A DNA stretch of 64,000 nucleotides. Source: Argopecten irradians (lineage: Eukaryota; Mollusca; Bivalvia; Pectinida; Pectinidae). The number at the start of each line of letters is the position of its first letter. Position 1 is the stretch's first letter. Both the position numbers and the translations under genes were made by a program. The notes under the pieces were generated by a model, which was given only the letters and a program-made list of their open reading frames with translations, did no database searches and was not told where the DNA came from. Location of the stretch: the NCBI RefSeq assembly GCF_041381155.1, contig NC_091135.1:124001-188000 (forward strand). Reading direction: 5' to 3'. This document shows, one piece after another, positions 12,457 to 23,596 of this stretch.

Positions 12457-14409
12457 ATGAAGACATTTCTATTTCTCTACCTGACCCTAGGAATCTTCTC
12501 CATCTCAGTACATGCGGATAACGATCCCAGCCTACAGGAGGTCCTTAGTATGTATCGATATTCAAATTCAAACATTTCACATGTCGGTTACCTCCCGTGA
12601 TATGTTTAAAGTATATAAAACTTACAGATAAACCTGTCTATAAAGAATACAAAAACAAAATATCAGTAATAGACAGGTGTCCTATATATAGATGTCCATT
12701 AAGTAGTAATTGAGTCTGTATAGTAAGGTATCCTCTATCTAGATGTGTCCTTTATAGCATGGGTTACTGTGTAAATCCTTCGAATTACAATTAAAATTAA
12801 CATTTAGTTTGAACTCGTTAATCAAGCATTCTTTCAAATATTATTTGGGTTTACGAAGTCATAGACTCTCAGCGTTTTGTATTATATAACTCCAGAATAT
12901 AAACAAGACGCCCATGAACCTTAACGGTCACCTGGTATTTGATACAAATTAGTTACGTAATTTACTAGCCAGCTGATGTCTTTTGTTCACGAAAATGCAT
13001 CTTAGGTCTACATACTAAGTGTCATTAAGCTTGGTGCATATTTACTCACATTATCTTGTTTACAAGGTTCAATAATTATTATTGCAAAGGGTAATATTTC
13101 CATAAATAAGTTCGAGTCGATTCAAGCTTATTTTCATAATTGTTCAAGATATTTCCAATATCAGCCATATAGTCTATATGCGAAGTTTCATTTAGCTCGG
13201 ATCATATTTACTCAAGTTGTCATGTTCACCAGATTCAATAATTATAATTGCAAAGGGCAATAACTCCGTAAGTTACAATTGAATCAAGCTGAGTTTCAAA
13301 CCGTCCGAGATCTTTCCAATGTTAGTCTACATACAAAGTTTCATTAAGCTCGGTTTATATTTACTCAAGTTATCGCGTTCACAAGGAAATGTTAACGGAC
13401 GACGGACGACGACGGACAAAAGACTACCGCAATAGGTCACCATGGTCAGAGGACCTGGTAATCTATTAAAAGTAATTCCTTTAATTCAATTTACTTATAA
13501 TCTCTAGATTAATTTTTGGACTCTTTTTCTATAAAATCAATACGCCGTTATTTAAGCAAATCAGATACAGGATGAAAACTGACAATGCCATTATATTTTT
13601 TTCCTTTCTTGGCTGACAAAAATAGTTTTAAGCAATGAAAATTAGCTTGTTACAAACAAAATTGAATTACGGGGTACGACAAAATAATGTCAAACATCTT
13701 ACCATTAGAAATGAGTGTAACACTCATGTGAATGACGCTTCCAAATATACTCTAAAAAGATGATTCGTGAGAATAACTCCATGCGAATACCGTAAGCGCA
13801 TATAATTTAGCGGTGACAATATTTTACCGCTTTTCGTGCTAAACAGTTTGCGCTAATATTTGCTTGCGCATTTTGTACGTAACTTTAGTATGCATGTAGC
13901 TATTATCACGAAAGTGCGACCTCATCACGGCGTGTACCTGTTCTAAACAATCGCGAAATTTAACACCTGCAAAAAGTTCAACAACTGTACAGTATGTTTC
14001 TACAGTCAAAAGATGCATTGGATTAAGTTAAGATGCAAATGCTATCCTTATCAAAGGTCACTGTCCACCAATCAAAATGTTGTAAAAGGTTAATTGATAA
14101 TTCATACCGCGTGTGGTATACATGTATTGTATTCTGATACCATAGGCGTTGAATATAATCCACATACTTTATTATAAATGCATGATGTAGTAAATATTTA
14201 AATTTATCTTGTTTTCAGTTGATTTGTGCATGTTGCCACTTCCTACCGAACAAGAAATATGCAGTTCTCGTCTGTCGTGGTACGGATACGATGCAGAAAC
14301 CAGAAGGTGTCGCCATTTTGTTTATGGGTGTGGCGAAAGACGAAGGAATATATTTAGCTCGATAATAATGTGTCGAAGACTGTGTGAAAATCTGCTGAAT
14401 TGGCGATGA
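12457..14409 (+). CDS. Secreted single-domain Kunitz-type inhibitor, two exons
   Basis: Exon 1 is 12457-12547, ending at donor GTATGT; exon 2 is 14219-14409, after acceptor TTGTTTTCAG. The junction codon ATT is split 1/2 and gives a 93-residue protein. Residues 1-20 are a signal peptide (cleavage likely after VHA). Residues 34-86 form one Kunitz/BPTI domain with six Cys (34, 45, 61, 68, 82, 86), plus FVYG and the NIF box. Kunitz domains usually block serine proteases from outside the cell. Oddities: the fourth Cys sits one residue early (YGCG where BPTI has YGGC), and the first two Cys are 11 apart rather than 9. The residue after the second Cys (P1) is Ser, not a trypsin-type Lys or Arg. A TTTTTACAG acceptor at about 12,437 suggests a 5' untranslated exon. 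The family call is firm; the target protease is unknown, and an ion-channel or non-inhibitory role cannot be excluded. Confidence 0.8.
12902..13458. mobile_element. Pearl/Helentron-like repeat, member A, inside the Kunitz intron
   Basis: Starts AACAAGACGCCCATGAACC then TTAACGGTCACCTGG, and ends near GGTCAGAGGACCTGG, matching the ends of the copies at 57482, 60264 (reverse) and 62880. The core holds about two and a half tandem units of roughly 190 bp, each with AATTATAATTGCAAAGGGCAA and AGTTTCATTAAGCTCGG-like blocks. A GACGGAC microsatellite lies near 13,395. No ORF. Confidence 0.7.
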
Positions 14410-16923
14410 CATAGGATGGAAAGTGCACTGAATATATACAATGTTAACCAAAACATTTGTGGAAGAGTATTTAAGTGTATGCGTGATCAGCATCTAACCT
14501 AAAACGCGTTTCAAAAGAAAACGCGTGTCACATTCGAAGGAAATTCTGAGTATTAATTACCTTAAAAGTGTAACATTGTACATAACTATGTTTCCAGCTG
14601 CCATTGTTGAATGAAACAATAGACCATGTATTCATGAGTCACTATTAATTACAGAGAGGTAATGTTACAGGGCTAATTGCTCGTCAAACCTGCTTGAATA
14701 GGTGTTAACTTTTACCAGTGACTTCTCTCTTTAATAGCAATATTTGGTTGAGATGGTTTTGGTACTGTTTCATTAAGTATTTATTTATATTTATATAATT
14801 TTGCCATATACAATATCTAAGCATTGTCTTTTTATGGAATCTATGGTCTGTCTAGGCGTTTGAGCTTTGCAGACAAACTTCATAATGCGTGGAAACGCAT
14901 TACATTGTAATAGCGCGCGTTATGATTTTCTGTCTGCAAAACTATGATTCGAATCTTGTCCTGCACATCCTGATAAGGTTTGTCGCTGAAAATATATTCC
15001 ATGTGTAAGTTGACAACAAGTTAATTTATCAACAATGAAACTCGAAACCTGTTTTGAAGACTAAAACCTGAACTGTCTATTTTTTTGTGATTCCAACGAC
15101 ACATTATTATATTTTAACTTAATATTTATTATGTGTGTAAAATCAAATAGTAGAAAAGTAGAATGGAAATTACCGAGATATATAACCACACAAGTTGATA
15201 AAAACGTCATTTGTGTTAATTAGCATTCCACAAATTATTTCCACCGAAAATAGAAATTCATCGGTGTGTAAACCAAGTGTAATGTCATGAGTTTTAATCA
15301 AGTATATAAAATCGTAATGTAAATAATGAAAGTGATTTATTATAATATATGGAATGGCCCCGCAGTTGCTTAAAAATGGTTTTTACGTCAATAAACATGT
15401 CTGTTTCACTCCAGGTATGTTTTCATTCTTCTTATAAGCTTACCGTTGATATTATACAATGCATTTATCATAACTTCCTGAACAATTTTAAGCACAACAA
15501 ACATTTATACAGGGAATTGTGCATTTGTATAATGTTTTTAACTTCATCTTAGGCTATCGATATAGATGTTCTGGCATTATAATTGCAATCGATAAACCTG
15601 GTATTCTCCTTTTCGGAAACTTCTGCCTCGTATCAAATTTTAACATGCCAAAAATAACAATTGTTCGAAATAATTGGCGTTGAAAAAATAATGCAAAAAT
15701 TATGAGTAATTAATCTAAAATTTTCAATAAAATTTAACATGTGATCCAACCAGATTGAGGTATATTTTCATTAAAATGTACTTAATTGTGCTCTATATGT
15801 GCTTTTAATGATCTAGGTATTTCTATAGAGATCTACCTTGGCCACTTTTAGTAAATATTTTGATCAGCTGATGGTTTTGTTATTTGTCTAATGAGCATGT
15901 TTTATGTTATTTTACTAATAAGCCACGTCAAATTGCTATTTAATTTTGAGTTGTACATCCCGTTATTTCACAATGAACTGAAGATAAGTGATAAAAGAAA
16001 CAGATATCGCCTCAATGTTTCTTTAATTATTGGAAGGAAGCGAATGCAGTTAGCTCAGTCAAATTTTACTTCAAAGCTGACAATGGAAGTTGATGTCAAA
16101 AAAGTACACACCTCATTATACAACGATACCACTGTCTGATGTGGATTTCACAGACCTTGTACATGTGTTTACATTCGACAAGAATTAATATCTTGTTGAC
16201 GTCAATTTGCGGTTAGAGCTCCGTCATATGAAAGTAGGTAGCTACGAGCCTTAAAAGAATTACGTTGATGGAAATGTACTGAAACATTTGGTTGTAATTT
16301 GGTAACGGTATTAGTGACGTCAAGCGTATACTGGAAAGGATATTCTAGGTTAAAACAAACCCATTTATGCCAGACAAGGATAAAAAAATCTCCATGAGAA
16401 TTGGAACATTTGAGTTACAAGCAGTGAAGTCTTGTGCTTGTTTCCTCCATTCGGCTAACACTTACTACTAAAATTATCACTTAATACTAAAGAATATATT
16501 ATCGGAGACATCAAATTAGTACTGTTTATAACGCTTAACATAAGGTCATCATTTGGACACATTTCTGGAATATATATATATGAGGGTACCCTTTCCAGGG
16601 ATCAAAACTATTACGTTTGAGTAAAATATTTCAAATCTGATCACTTAATAAATGTTCTGGACTCTATACTGAAAACAAATCATATTGATCGTTTCTATCT
16701 GAGCGTATTATAATAGCTCCAACTGGCCATTGGGGGCCTCCATTAATTTAGTAAACACATTGCTTTACACAGAGAGCTAGCACAAACAGGTTGTATATTT
16801 TCTATTATTAGATATGATTTTGTGTAATCAAAATCCAAAAGCTTGCCAATTTAGTTCAAAGCTTTGGGGTATTTGTAGATGATCATGGCATAGGCAATGG
16901 AATGAAAAACTGACAAGATGTTT
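14410..16923. other. No gene seen
   Basis: 2.5 kb of AT-rich sequence between the Kunitz gene and the COR/death-domain pseudogene. Open frames of 67 codons (15349) and 82 codons (15891) show no recognisable domain, signal peptide or splice context. No clear repeats. Confidence 0.4.
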
Positions 16924-18125
16924 TCATGATCCAAAGAGAACATCAACATCGATTTCAGATTGTCTAAACGCTTCCTCTAAGCACCGATATGTAGCATTCT
17001 TCCCGGATTTCTGCTTCCATCGGAGTAAGTATATGATAAATCTGGGTATCTGGTGTCAAAGTAGTGATCTGACCGAATCTGGAAAATCTCTGCAGCATCC
17101 ATACCGAGATAATACGCAAGAGTTTCAAACTCTTTTCCAATTCTGGCAGACATCCGATTGAGCTCTTGGTTATCTGGGACAGCATCAAGATGTCCAAAGA
17201 TGACAGATTCCACCTGACGATCTGTAAAAACACTCTACGTAAGACACGGTAACACAAAAGTGAAAAATTATCCAAATGATAAATAATTAAATTTACCATT
17301 GTTTGGCTTTGAGAGCAAGAAGAAACACACCCATTTTATATAATTATAATGCCTTACCTTCGTGTGCTTAGATTTGGTATCATTAGATGGTATCTGAAAG
17401 TAAAAAGAATTTCTTTGTAGCACACTTATAAATCCCTCCGCGTTCTTGAAGGAAACTGATCTGATGTCATGCATTTTTATTTGAATTTCCATCAGTATCA
17501 GATTTTACTTTCTGCAAATCATGAAGCTGAAGACAAATATTTTTAAATAATTAAGCTTGATTATTAATAATAAATAATTTACCTTATCGGGAATACCATC
17601 CCTGTAGGTGGCGATATTTGTTGATGACGTGACTTTTATTGGCATGACCATGACACGCCATTTCCTCGCCTGTTGTCGCTAAGTCGTCCACAGACAGCAA
17701 GCCCTCGGTAGAAAGCAAAGGACTTCTTTCACACTTCAAGCACAGAGTGAATGGTAGAGTAGATTCATGCAATATCTGCCGAGAATGCGCTTCAATGTCT
17801 CCGTCCGCGAATTTTTGTACTGACGTACATGTAGTAGCGTCGGGTGGATATTTGTTTAGACTGAATCGGTTAAAGCCCTATTTGAATGATGTTATCGTAG
17901 AACGCTACCACAAGTCGTGTCATTTCCCCATTTAGATCAAAGATCCCACAGCCACAAAACATCAGGAATTGTGACCCTTGTTTTGCTACTGGATATTTGG
18001 AGAGACATGCTGAGAGGAGTCTGTGGAATACAGCCGGTGGCAGGAAATTGCTTTTGAAGACATAACACAAGATAGCGGTTCTACTAGTGTCACCGACATA
18101 GTTGTTCAACTGGCATTCAGTGAGT
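16924..18125 (-). pseudogene. Decayed Roco-like gene, COR C-terminus plus death domain
   Basis: Reading leftwards: an exon at about 18109-17870 encodes a COR-like end (FLPPAVFHRLLSACLSKYPV, FLMFCGCGIFDLN). Next comes a segment to about 17,584 with a CLKC...CHGH Cys/His pattern as found after the COR domain in bivalve Roco proteins. A small linker exon near 17,374-17,409 lies between acceptor TTTACTTTCAG and donor GTAAGG. The last exon starts near 17,222 after TTTTTACAG and encodes a death domain (MSARIGKEFETLAYYLGM, then RWKQKSGKNATYRCLEEAF) ending at TGA 16924-16926. The frame changes once after IIQIG (about 17,872) and twice inside the death domain (about 17,050 and 17,020). No Roc GTPase part was found to the right. 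Roco/death-domain proteins are signalling scaffolds, often linked to innate immunity. Multiple shifts and the missing front half favour a pseudogene; sequencing errors are less likely. Confidence 0.65.
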
Positions 18126-18819
18126 TTGTCTTGTAATTAATGAAGTCAATCTAATGGTCAAAATTAAATGGCTATTTTCTGCATTACTATCCATAATCAC
18201 TTTCAGTCACAAAAATCCAAGCTGAAGAATGAGCGGGACCAAATGAGTGGCGGGGGACTGGGCCGGGTGTGACAAATGGGTTTTATGCTATACCTTGATA
18301 GAACAAGGCTCGTTAAAGTCGTTAAAGGGGACAACATATATATTTATTTATTTCTAATTATCACCAACACATCAGAACAATGTAACTGTAATGAATTATT
18401 GACATGGATTTTTACAATGTTCACAATAGTTAACTTACCACATCTTTCTTTTGATAACACAAAAAAATAATGAATTGGAAATTACCTATCCGTCCCCTTC
18501 TGAAGTACAGGGGACTAGAAATTCTTTGTTTTTGTCAGAGAGACAGTCTATTCTGAGTAAAGGGGACATCATACCTTCATTGAAGACAACCAAATTAGCT
18601 TGAATGTTTTTAATGAAACACCTTATGTATGTTACATTTTAATCAAACGAGTTACAAACAAAATATGATTGGACGTGATATTTGATATAGATAACAATTG
18701 ATACAAACCAATTAGTGCAGAAATGTCATCCTCTGACCCCTCCAAATGACATAGTCCTACTGTTCATTATTTCATGATTAGAATGCTAAATTCTTTCAGT
18801 GCTTATATTATTTTCAAAT
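18126..18819. other. No gene seen
   Basis: Sequence between the pseudogene and the transposase-like gene. AAAGGGGACA motifs at about 18,325 and 18,555 and TCCGTCCCCTT near 18,497 hint at repeat ends, but no clean inverted pair was found. Confidence 0.35.
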
Positions 18820-20525
18820 ATGGCAGAAACAAGTAGGATAAGAGACATCAATCGCGAAATGAATCCAAGGAAAAAGAGGCCAAGTGATAATCCGCAAGAT
18901 CAGCACGAACGAAATAAGAAAAGAAAAGAACAACACTCCACTAAAGTACGAACCAGATTTGAGTTTATGTGTAAAGATGAAGCAGAAAAGTGCCATATTT
19001 TTAACAAAATGGATTCTATCAAAATGAAGTTGGGAGAAGGAAAAATATCTAATATTGGAACAAAGGATCTTTTGAACTCTGTTTTTGATTTTTACATAGA
19101 ACACAACCTGACGTCAAAGAAAACAAGAGATCATTCATGTTCAACGTCAGCAGCATCATCTCATGAAATCCCGTCATCCTATCAATATATAGAAATGGAA
19201 AATGCTTTTAACGAAAGCTTATTTGTTGCAACACCTTTGGCTATCACTAATCTTCTGCAACAAATCCAGAACCATCAGAAAAAATGTTCCTGTGAAATGA
19301 AGGTAGCTTCTGAAGAAAAGTTTAGACATGTAAGCAAGTTTCTGATCAAATGCAGTGAAGGCCATACCTTGACATGGTATTCATCACCACATGTGGAAGG
19401 AGGAAAGCTCTTCGGTAACCTGAAGTTAGCCCATGGCTATTTCTCATCTGGCATTCTACCAATTCAGTTTGAGAAATTTTACAAAGGAGCTAACCTTGGA
19501 ACAATGGGAGAAAAATATCTGGCCGATTTACAGGAAAACTATGCACCAATTGTACAAGACGCCCTCCTTGAAGAAATAGCATTTTCTGTTGCATCCGAAA
19601 TGGAAGATGGTATAAGTATCATGACAGATGCTAGGCACTGCTGGCGAAGAAATTCAAAATTCACTGATGTTGTTTGCTTAGGAGATTTGACACACAAGGT
19701 CCTGAAAATTGAAACTGTCAGCAAAAAAAGATGATTCTTCTAGTCAGAGACATGAACTCATTGGTGTCCGAAGAATTTATGATTATTTAGATGGAGAACA
19801 GGTTCCTGTAAAATACCATGCTCATGATAATAATGCTTCCATCATCAAATATGTTAGAGAGGAGAGAGGAGATACACAGAACTGCAATGACACATGGCAC
19901 ATGACAAAAAGTATTGGGAAAGCCGCGAAAAAGATCACTCAAGGGACAAAAAAGAATCACGGAAAAACCTGGCACAGTGAACTCTCTGACAAAGCTGCAT
20001 CTATTCGGACCCATATATATTGGTGTATACAAAATTGCAACAGAAATGCTGACATACTACGACAAAACATATCTAACATATCTGAACACTACAAAGGAAA
20101 TCACAAATTATGTCACTCTACATCACGATGCAGATCAGATCCAGAATATGAAAGCACAAAAACACCATCAGGACTCCAGAGGCTGAACAAATGTTGAAAG
20201 ATTTCCTTTTGAAATTACAAGTTTACAGAAATGCTCAGGATTACTGTTATTGCAAAGACACACACTACGTCGAATCATTCAACAACTCTCTCCTCCAATA
20301 CCATGACAAGAGAATAGTATTTAATGAATGTTCATACAAAATGAGAATCAACCTTTCAATTTTAGACTGGAATGAACATGTGGATAGGCCAATAACATCC
20401 AGACAAACAGTATTTGAGGACATAAAATCACGACAAAAGTTGGGATCTTCAGTGCACAAAAGAAAGACATACAATTTTCGTGAATATATCTGGGTTCTGT
20501 GGATGGAGCATATGTATACCAACTA
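18820..20525 (+). pseudogene. DDE-type DNA transposase-like gene with two frameshifts
   Basis: The first frame (MAETSRIRDINREMNPRKKR) gives a basic Lys/Arg-rich front followed by a Cys/His region (KCSCEM ... CSEGHTLTWY) and ISIMTDARHCWRRN, probably the first catalytic Asp. A seven-A run at 19723-19729 shifts the frame. The next part has SQRHELIGVRRIYDYLDG, HAHDNNASIIKY (probable second Asp), CNDTWHMTKSIG and GKTWHSELSDKAASI. A second shift near 20,168 leads to THYVESFNNSLL (probable catalytic Glu) and LDWNEHVDR. These blocks resemble a family of DDE transposase-like proteins scattered in molluscs, cnidarians and fish; I cannot assign the superfamily, but it may be near Kolobok. No terminal repeats were found. 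With two shifts it cannot make a full protein. Confidence 0.65.
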
Positions 20526-20889
20526 GCTGGACTATATAAATAGTTATCTAATTCATAGATACTCATATTCACATTTATTAATAACTTGTAATTTGTAATA
20601 TTTCAAGTGAATTCTGTGGTGAACACATTGAAAAAAATCAGGAAATTTACTTTGGTGACAATCATAAGGTAAGACATAGCTACTTTGTTTATACATGTGC
20701 TCCCCATGTTGTTATCAGCCCTGGGTCTAAAATTAGATTGCAGTGTGTGGAGACCCTCCCAGCAGGCTGTGTTAACTCCTCCCGTTACACTAGTCACAAG
20801 TTAAAAATGCGCGGTACCAGGGTACCGCATGTTGGGGGTTTAAATACTTTTACAAATATGGTCATCCGTGGTTTGGGACCATCGCTCGA
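20526..20889. other. No gene seen; short palindrome
   Basis: AT-rich trailing sequence of the transposase gene, then GCGGTACCAGGGTACCGC at about 20,811-20,828 (an inverted pair of GCGGTACC) beside the SINE tail end. Confidence 0.4.
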
Positions 20890-21089
20890 GTGTCCTATTA
20901 ACAGCCAGGGTCATGCAAGGGCGTGCCATGTTTGTTGGTGGAGGAAAGTCGGAGTACCCGGAGAAAAACCACCGACCAACAGTCAGTACCTGGCAACTGC
21001 CCCACATGGGATTCAAGCCCGCATCCCACAGGTGGAAGGCTTGTGGTAATATGTTTGGACATCTTAACCATCTTAGCCACCGCGGCCCC
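20890..21089 (-). mobile_element. tRNA-derived SINE, reverse orientation
   Basis: Read on the minus strand from 21,089 it starts GGGGCCGCGGTGGCTAAGAT (A-box-like), then GGGCTTGAATCCCATG (B-box-like), then a conserved body with GGTTTTTCTCCGGGTACTCC and TTGCATGACCCTGGCTGTTA. The TAGCTGTTAATAGGAC-type end is shared with the SINE at 46961-47359. Head plus shared 3' domain is the layout of bivalve tRNA-derived SINEs. Confidence 0.75.
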
Positions 21090-21925
21090 TGAAAACAATT
21101 GGCGGATCGCCAGGCGATGTTTAAGCCACGCCCCCAACGATTCAAGGGAGATCACTCCTGTTTGCTCCGACATCGGCAATGTAAAGGTGGAGGCTAAACC
21201 ATGTAGCCCGCCCCGAGCCCGAGCTTTAAAACCCGAGCCCGAGCTTTGGTTATTTTCGTTTTTCTCCTCCAAAATAGCACGTATTAAAACAATTTTTGGC
21301 ACAAAGAATCTTTGAGGTATTTGTTATCTATACATATAATTCATATTTCATACAATTAATGTGAATTTCATAAATCGACCTTTATCACTTTTCAAGGGGC
21401 TAAACCATGTAGCCCGCAATGGAGCGTGACATTTTACGATTTTCCCAAAATATTTTAAATCTATGCTTTTTTGAGAAGAATTGTTTTAATCCAAACAACA
21501 AGTAAACATAGCTGGTCATAAATTTATAAATTTCAACATCAATATCAGATTATTTCATAACGAATTCTGCTTTTTTGTAACCTCGTTGACCTGTCTCGCC
21601 GATCTCTCTGTTTACCCGAGCCGAGCCCGAGCTAAGGGCAGACAACTCTCCGACCCAAGCTTTTTTAATGACTGTATGTAAAATGCACACGTTAATATTA
21701 CAATATTGTATAATTTAATTAATGTAATAGCAGTTTTTATGTTATATTAATATTTGAATTTTAATTAAATGACATTAAGTACAAAACTTGACTAAATTCA
21801 AATGAAAAATAATTAGATAATTAACTTTGCATGAAATAAACATCAGTTATTCATGATATTGTTTATTTGTAATTTCAATATAATGTTATATTGAGGTTTG
21901 ATAGTTAAAGCGATTTTTTAAAAGT

Positions 21926-22306
21926 ATGTTAGATAAGGTCTCTGAGAAGTGGAGTGAACCATTTGTAGATTATTCCAATTCTAATATCAAGGGAGATATA
22001 GTGAAATACATAATGTATACAGGTTGGTGGGTACTAGCTGAATTAGGTATAAGTAACAAGTACAAGGGTATTACAAATAATATAGTTGAAGGTACGAATA
22101 GTTTGATCAAATCTTTAAATACTTGGAAAGTGATTCCGTTAAATAGTCAGTTTTGTCATTTTTATTATCTTCAAAATTACTATAGCAATGAGATCAAAAG
22201 GGTATTAATAGGAGCAGAAACATATGTATATATGTTTCTGATAGGAGTAGGTACATACCAGCTGAAGGCTATACATAAACGTGCCCAATTGCTGATTTTC
22301 GGATGA
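21926..22306 (+). pseudogene. MULE transposase C-terminal remnant
   Basis: A 126-codon open stretch. WWVLAELGISNKYKGITNNI followed by VEGTNSLIKSLNTWKVIPL and a YLQNYYSNEIKR segment matches the C-terminal part of mollusc MULE-like transposases as I know them (typical form: GITNN-SEGFN-LLKDLQ-WKE, then YYLNEI). The catalytic front part is absent or unrecognisable, so this is a truncated remnant. It lies between the inverted arms, ahead of the protease remnant and in the same direction. Confidence 0.6.
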
Positions 22307-22364
22307 ATAATGGTAAAAGTACAATTAGTTTTAAGGAAAAGAATAATATTTCAATGGATAAGAA

Positions 22365-22624
22365 ACTTTGTGGAAATACAATGTGTTATGTTCAGGACAT
22401 TTTAAAGAAGCAATTTTCAAATATTAATGGTATGCAGGCAGGATACGGGTTATGCTCTGGACAATGTTACAGGCAATTTTACCTTATGTACAACAGACAA
22501 ACGGGGTCAACTGTGGGGTTTTTGCAATCGCTAATTTAGTAGAGTTTCGTTTCAATGGTTTTAAAGGTTATGAAGAGTTAAAATTCGACATATATTGTAT
22601 GAGACCGCATCTATGGATTTTTTA
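22365..22624 (+). pseudogene. Ulp1-like (C48) cysteine protease remnant within the MULE
   Basis: One frame gives KLCGNTMCYVQDILKKQF; a second overlapping frame gives QQTNGVNCGVFAIANLVEFR followed by FNGFKG and CMRPHLW. The NCGVFAIA block, with its Cys codon at 22512-22514, matches the catalytic-Cys region of Ulp1/SENP-type C48 proteases carried by some MULEs (plant Kaonashi-type elements are a known example). The frame changes between the two parts and the catalytic His/Asp region is not clear, so the gene is broken. Confidence 0.55.
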
Positions 22625-23500
22625 ATTAAATTTGCAAAGATGAAGTTGAATCGAAAACACTTTATTATATTGACTCTGTGTAGAACTGCGTCACCGTCGC
22701 AGAGCTCGGAAACATTCTACATGTACTATAAAAAGCTCGGGAACGGAGAGTTGTCTACCCTTAGCTCGGGCTCGGCTCGGGTAAACATTGAGATCGGCGA
22801 GACAGGTCAACGAGGTTACAAAAAGCAGAGTTCGTTATGAAATAATTTGATATTAATGTTGAATTTTATACTTATCAGACTAGCTATGTTTGCTTGTTGT
22901 TTGGATTAAAACAATTCTTCTCAAAAAAGCATAAATTTAAAATAATTTGAGAAAATCGTAAAATGTCACGCTCCATTGCGGGCTACATGTAATAACGTGT
23001 GCATTTTACGTGAAAAAAGCTCGGGTCGGAGAGTTGTCTGCCCTTAGCTCGGGCTCGGCTCGGGTTAACAGAGAGATCGGCGAGACAGGTACTTGTCAAC
23101 GCAGTTACAAAAAAGGCAGAATTTGTTATAAAATAATTGGATATATATGTTTGAATGACCAGCTAGGTTTACTTGGTGTTTGGGTTACGGCAATTATTGT
23201 CAAAAAGGCATAATATTTTAATAATTTGGAAAATCGTAAAATGTCACGCTCCATTGCGGGCTTCATGGTTTAGCCCCTTGAAAAGCGATAAAGGTCGATT
23301 TATGAAATTCAAATTAATTTCATGAAATATAACTTACATAGAAAGATAAAACTTAACACAAAGAAATGTTGTGTCAAAAATCGTTTTAATATGTGCTGTC
23401 GTTGTGTAGAAAAACGAAAATAACCAAAGCTCGGGCTCGGGTTTTAAAGCTCGGGCTCGGGGCGGGCTACATGGTTTAGCCCCCACCCAATGTAAACAAG

Positions 23501-23596
23501 ATGGCGACCGCCAAATTTTCAGATGACTTTTCATCCATAATTACCTTATTAACCAATCATTCAACAAAAACGAAGGACAATATCGTTTGTCAGTGA
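23501..23596 (+). CDS. Possible 5' coding exon or small ORF, 31 codons
   Basis: ATGGCGACCGCC in a good initiation context (AAG before ATG, G after) opens MATAKFSDDFSSIITLLTNH and continues 11 more residues to a TGA. CAAGATGGCG at the start is also a YY1-like motif, common at animal transcription starts. The MULE insertion point is 13 bp upstream. No homology recognised; it could be a relic of a promoter-proximal exon or a chance frame. Confidence 0.2.
   Translation: MATAKFSDDFSSIITLLTNHSTKTKDNIVCQ

Larger units (their letters stand above)
21186..23487 (+). mobile_element. MULE-like DNA transposon with 9-bp target duplication
   Basis: The element is 2,302 bp. Both ends read inward GGTGGRGGCTAAACCATG and are flanked by an exact 9-bp duplication CAATGTAAA (21177-21185 and 23488-23496), the length typical of Mutator-like elements. 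Long inverted arms, about 21186-21680 on the left and 22700-23487 on the right, are rich in CCCGAGCCCGAGC subrepeats. On the right an arm segment (GCTCGGG ... CTTAGCTCGGGCTCGGCTCG ... GAGATCGGCGAGACAGGT) is present twice, at about 22,735 and 23,020. The interior holds transposase and Ulp1-like protease remnants. It inserted five bases upstream of an ATGGCGACCGCC context. Confidence 0.85.

Noticed and set aside
16964-17299. 111-codon minus-strand frame over the death-domain exon
   Set aside because: It is a shifted frame; only a short middle part (TQIYHIL) matches the death domain, the rest belongs to other frames.
20840-21315. Several overlapping 74-134-codon frames on both strands
   Set aside because: They cover the tRNA-derived SINE and the MULE left arm; openness comes from higher GC, not coding.
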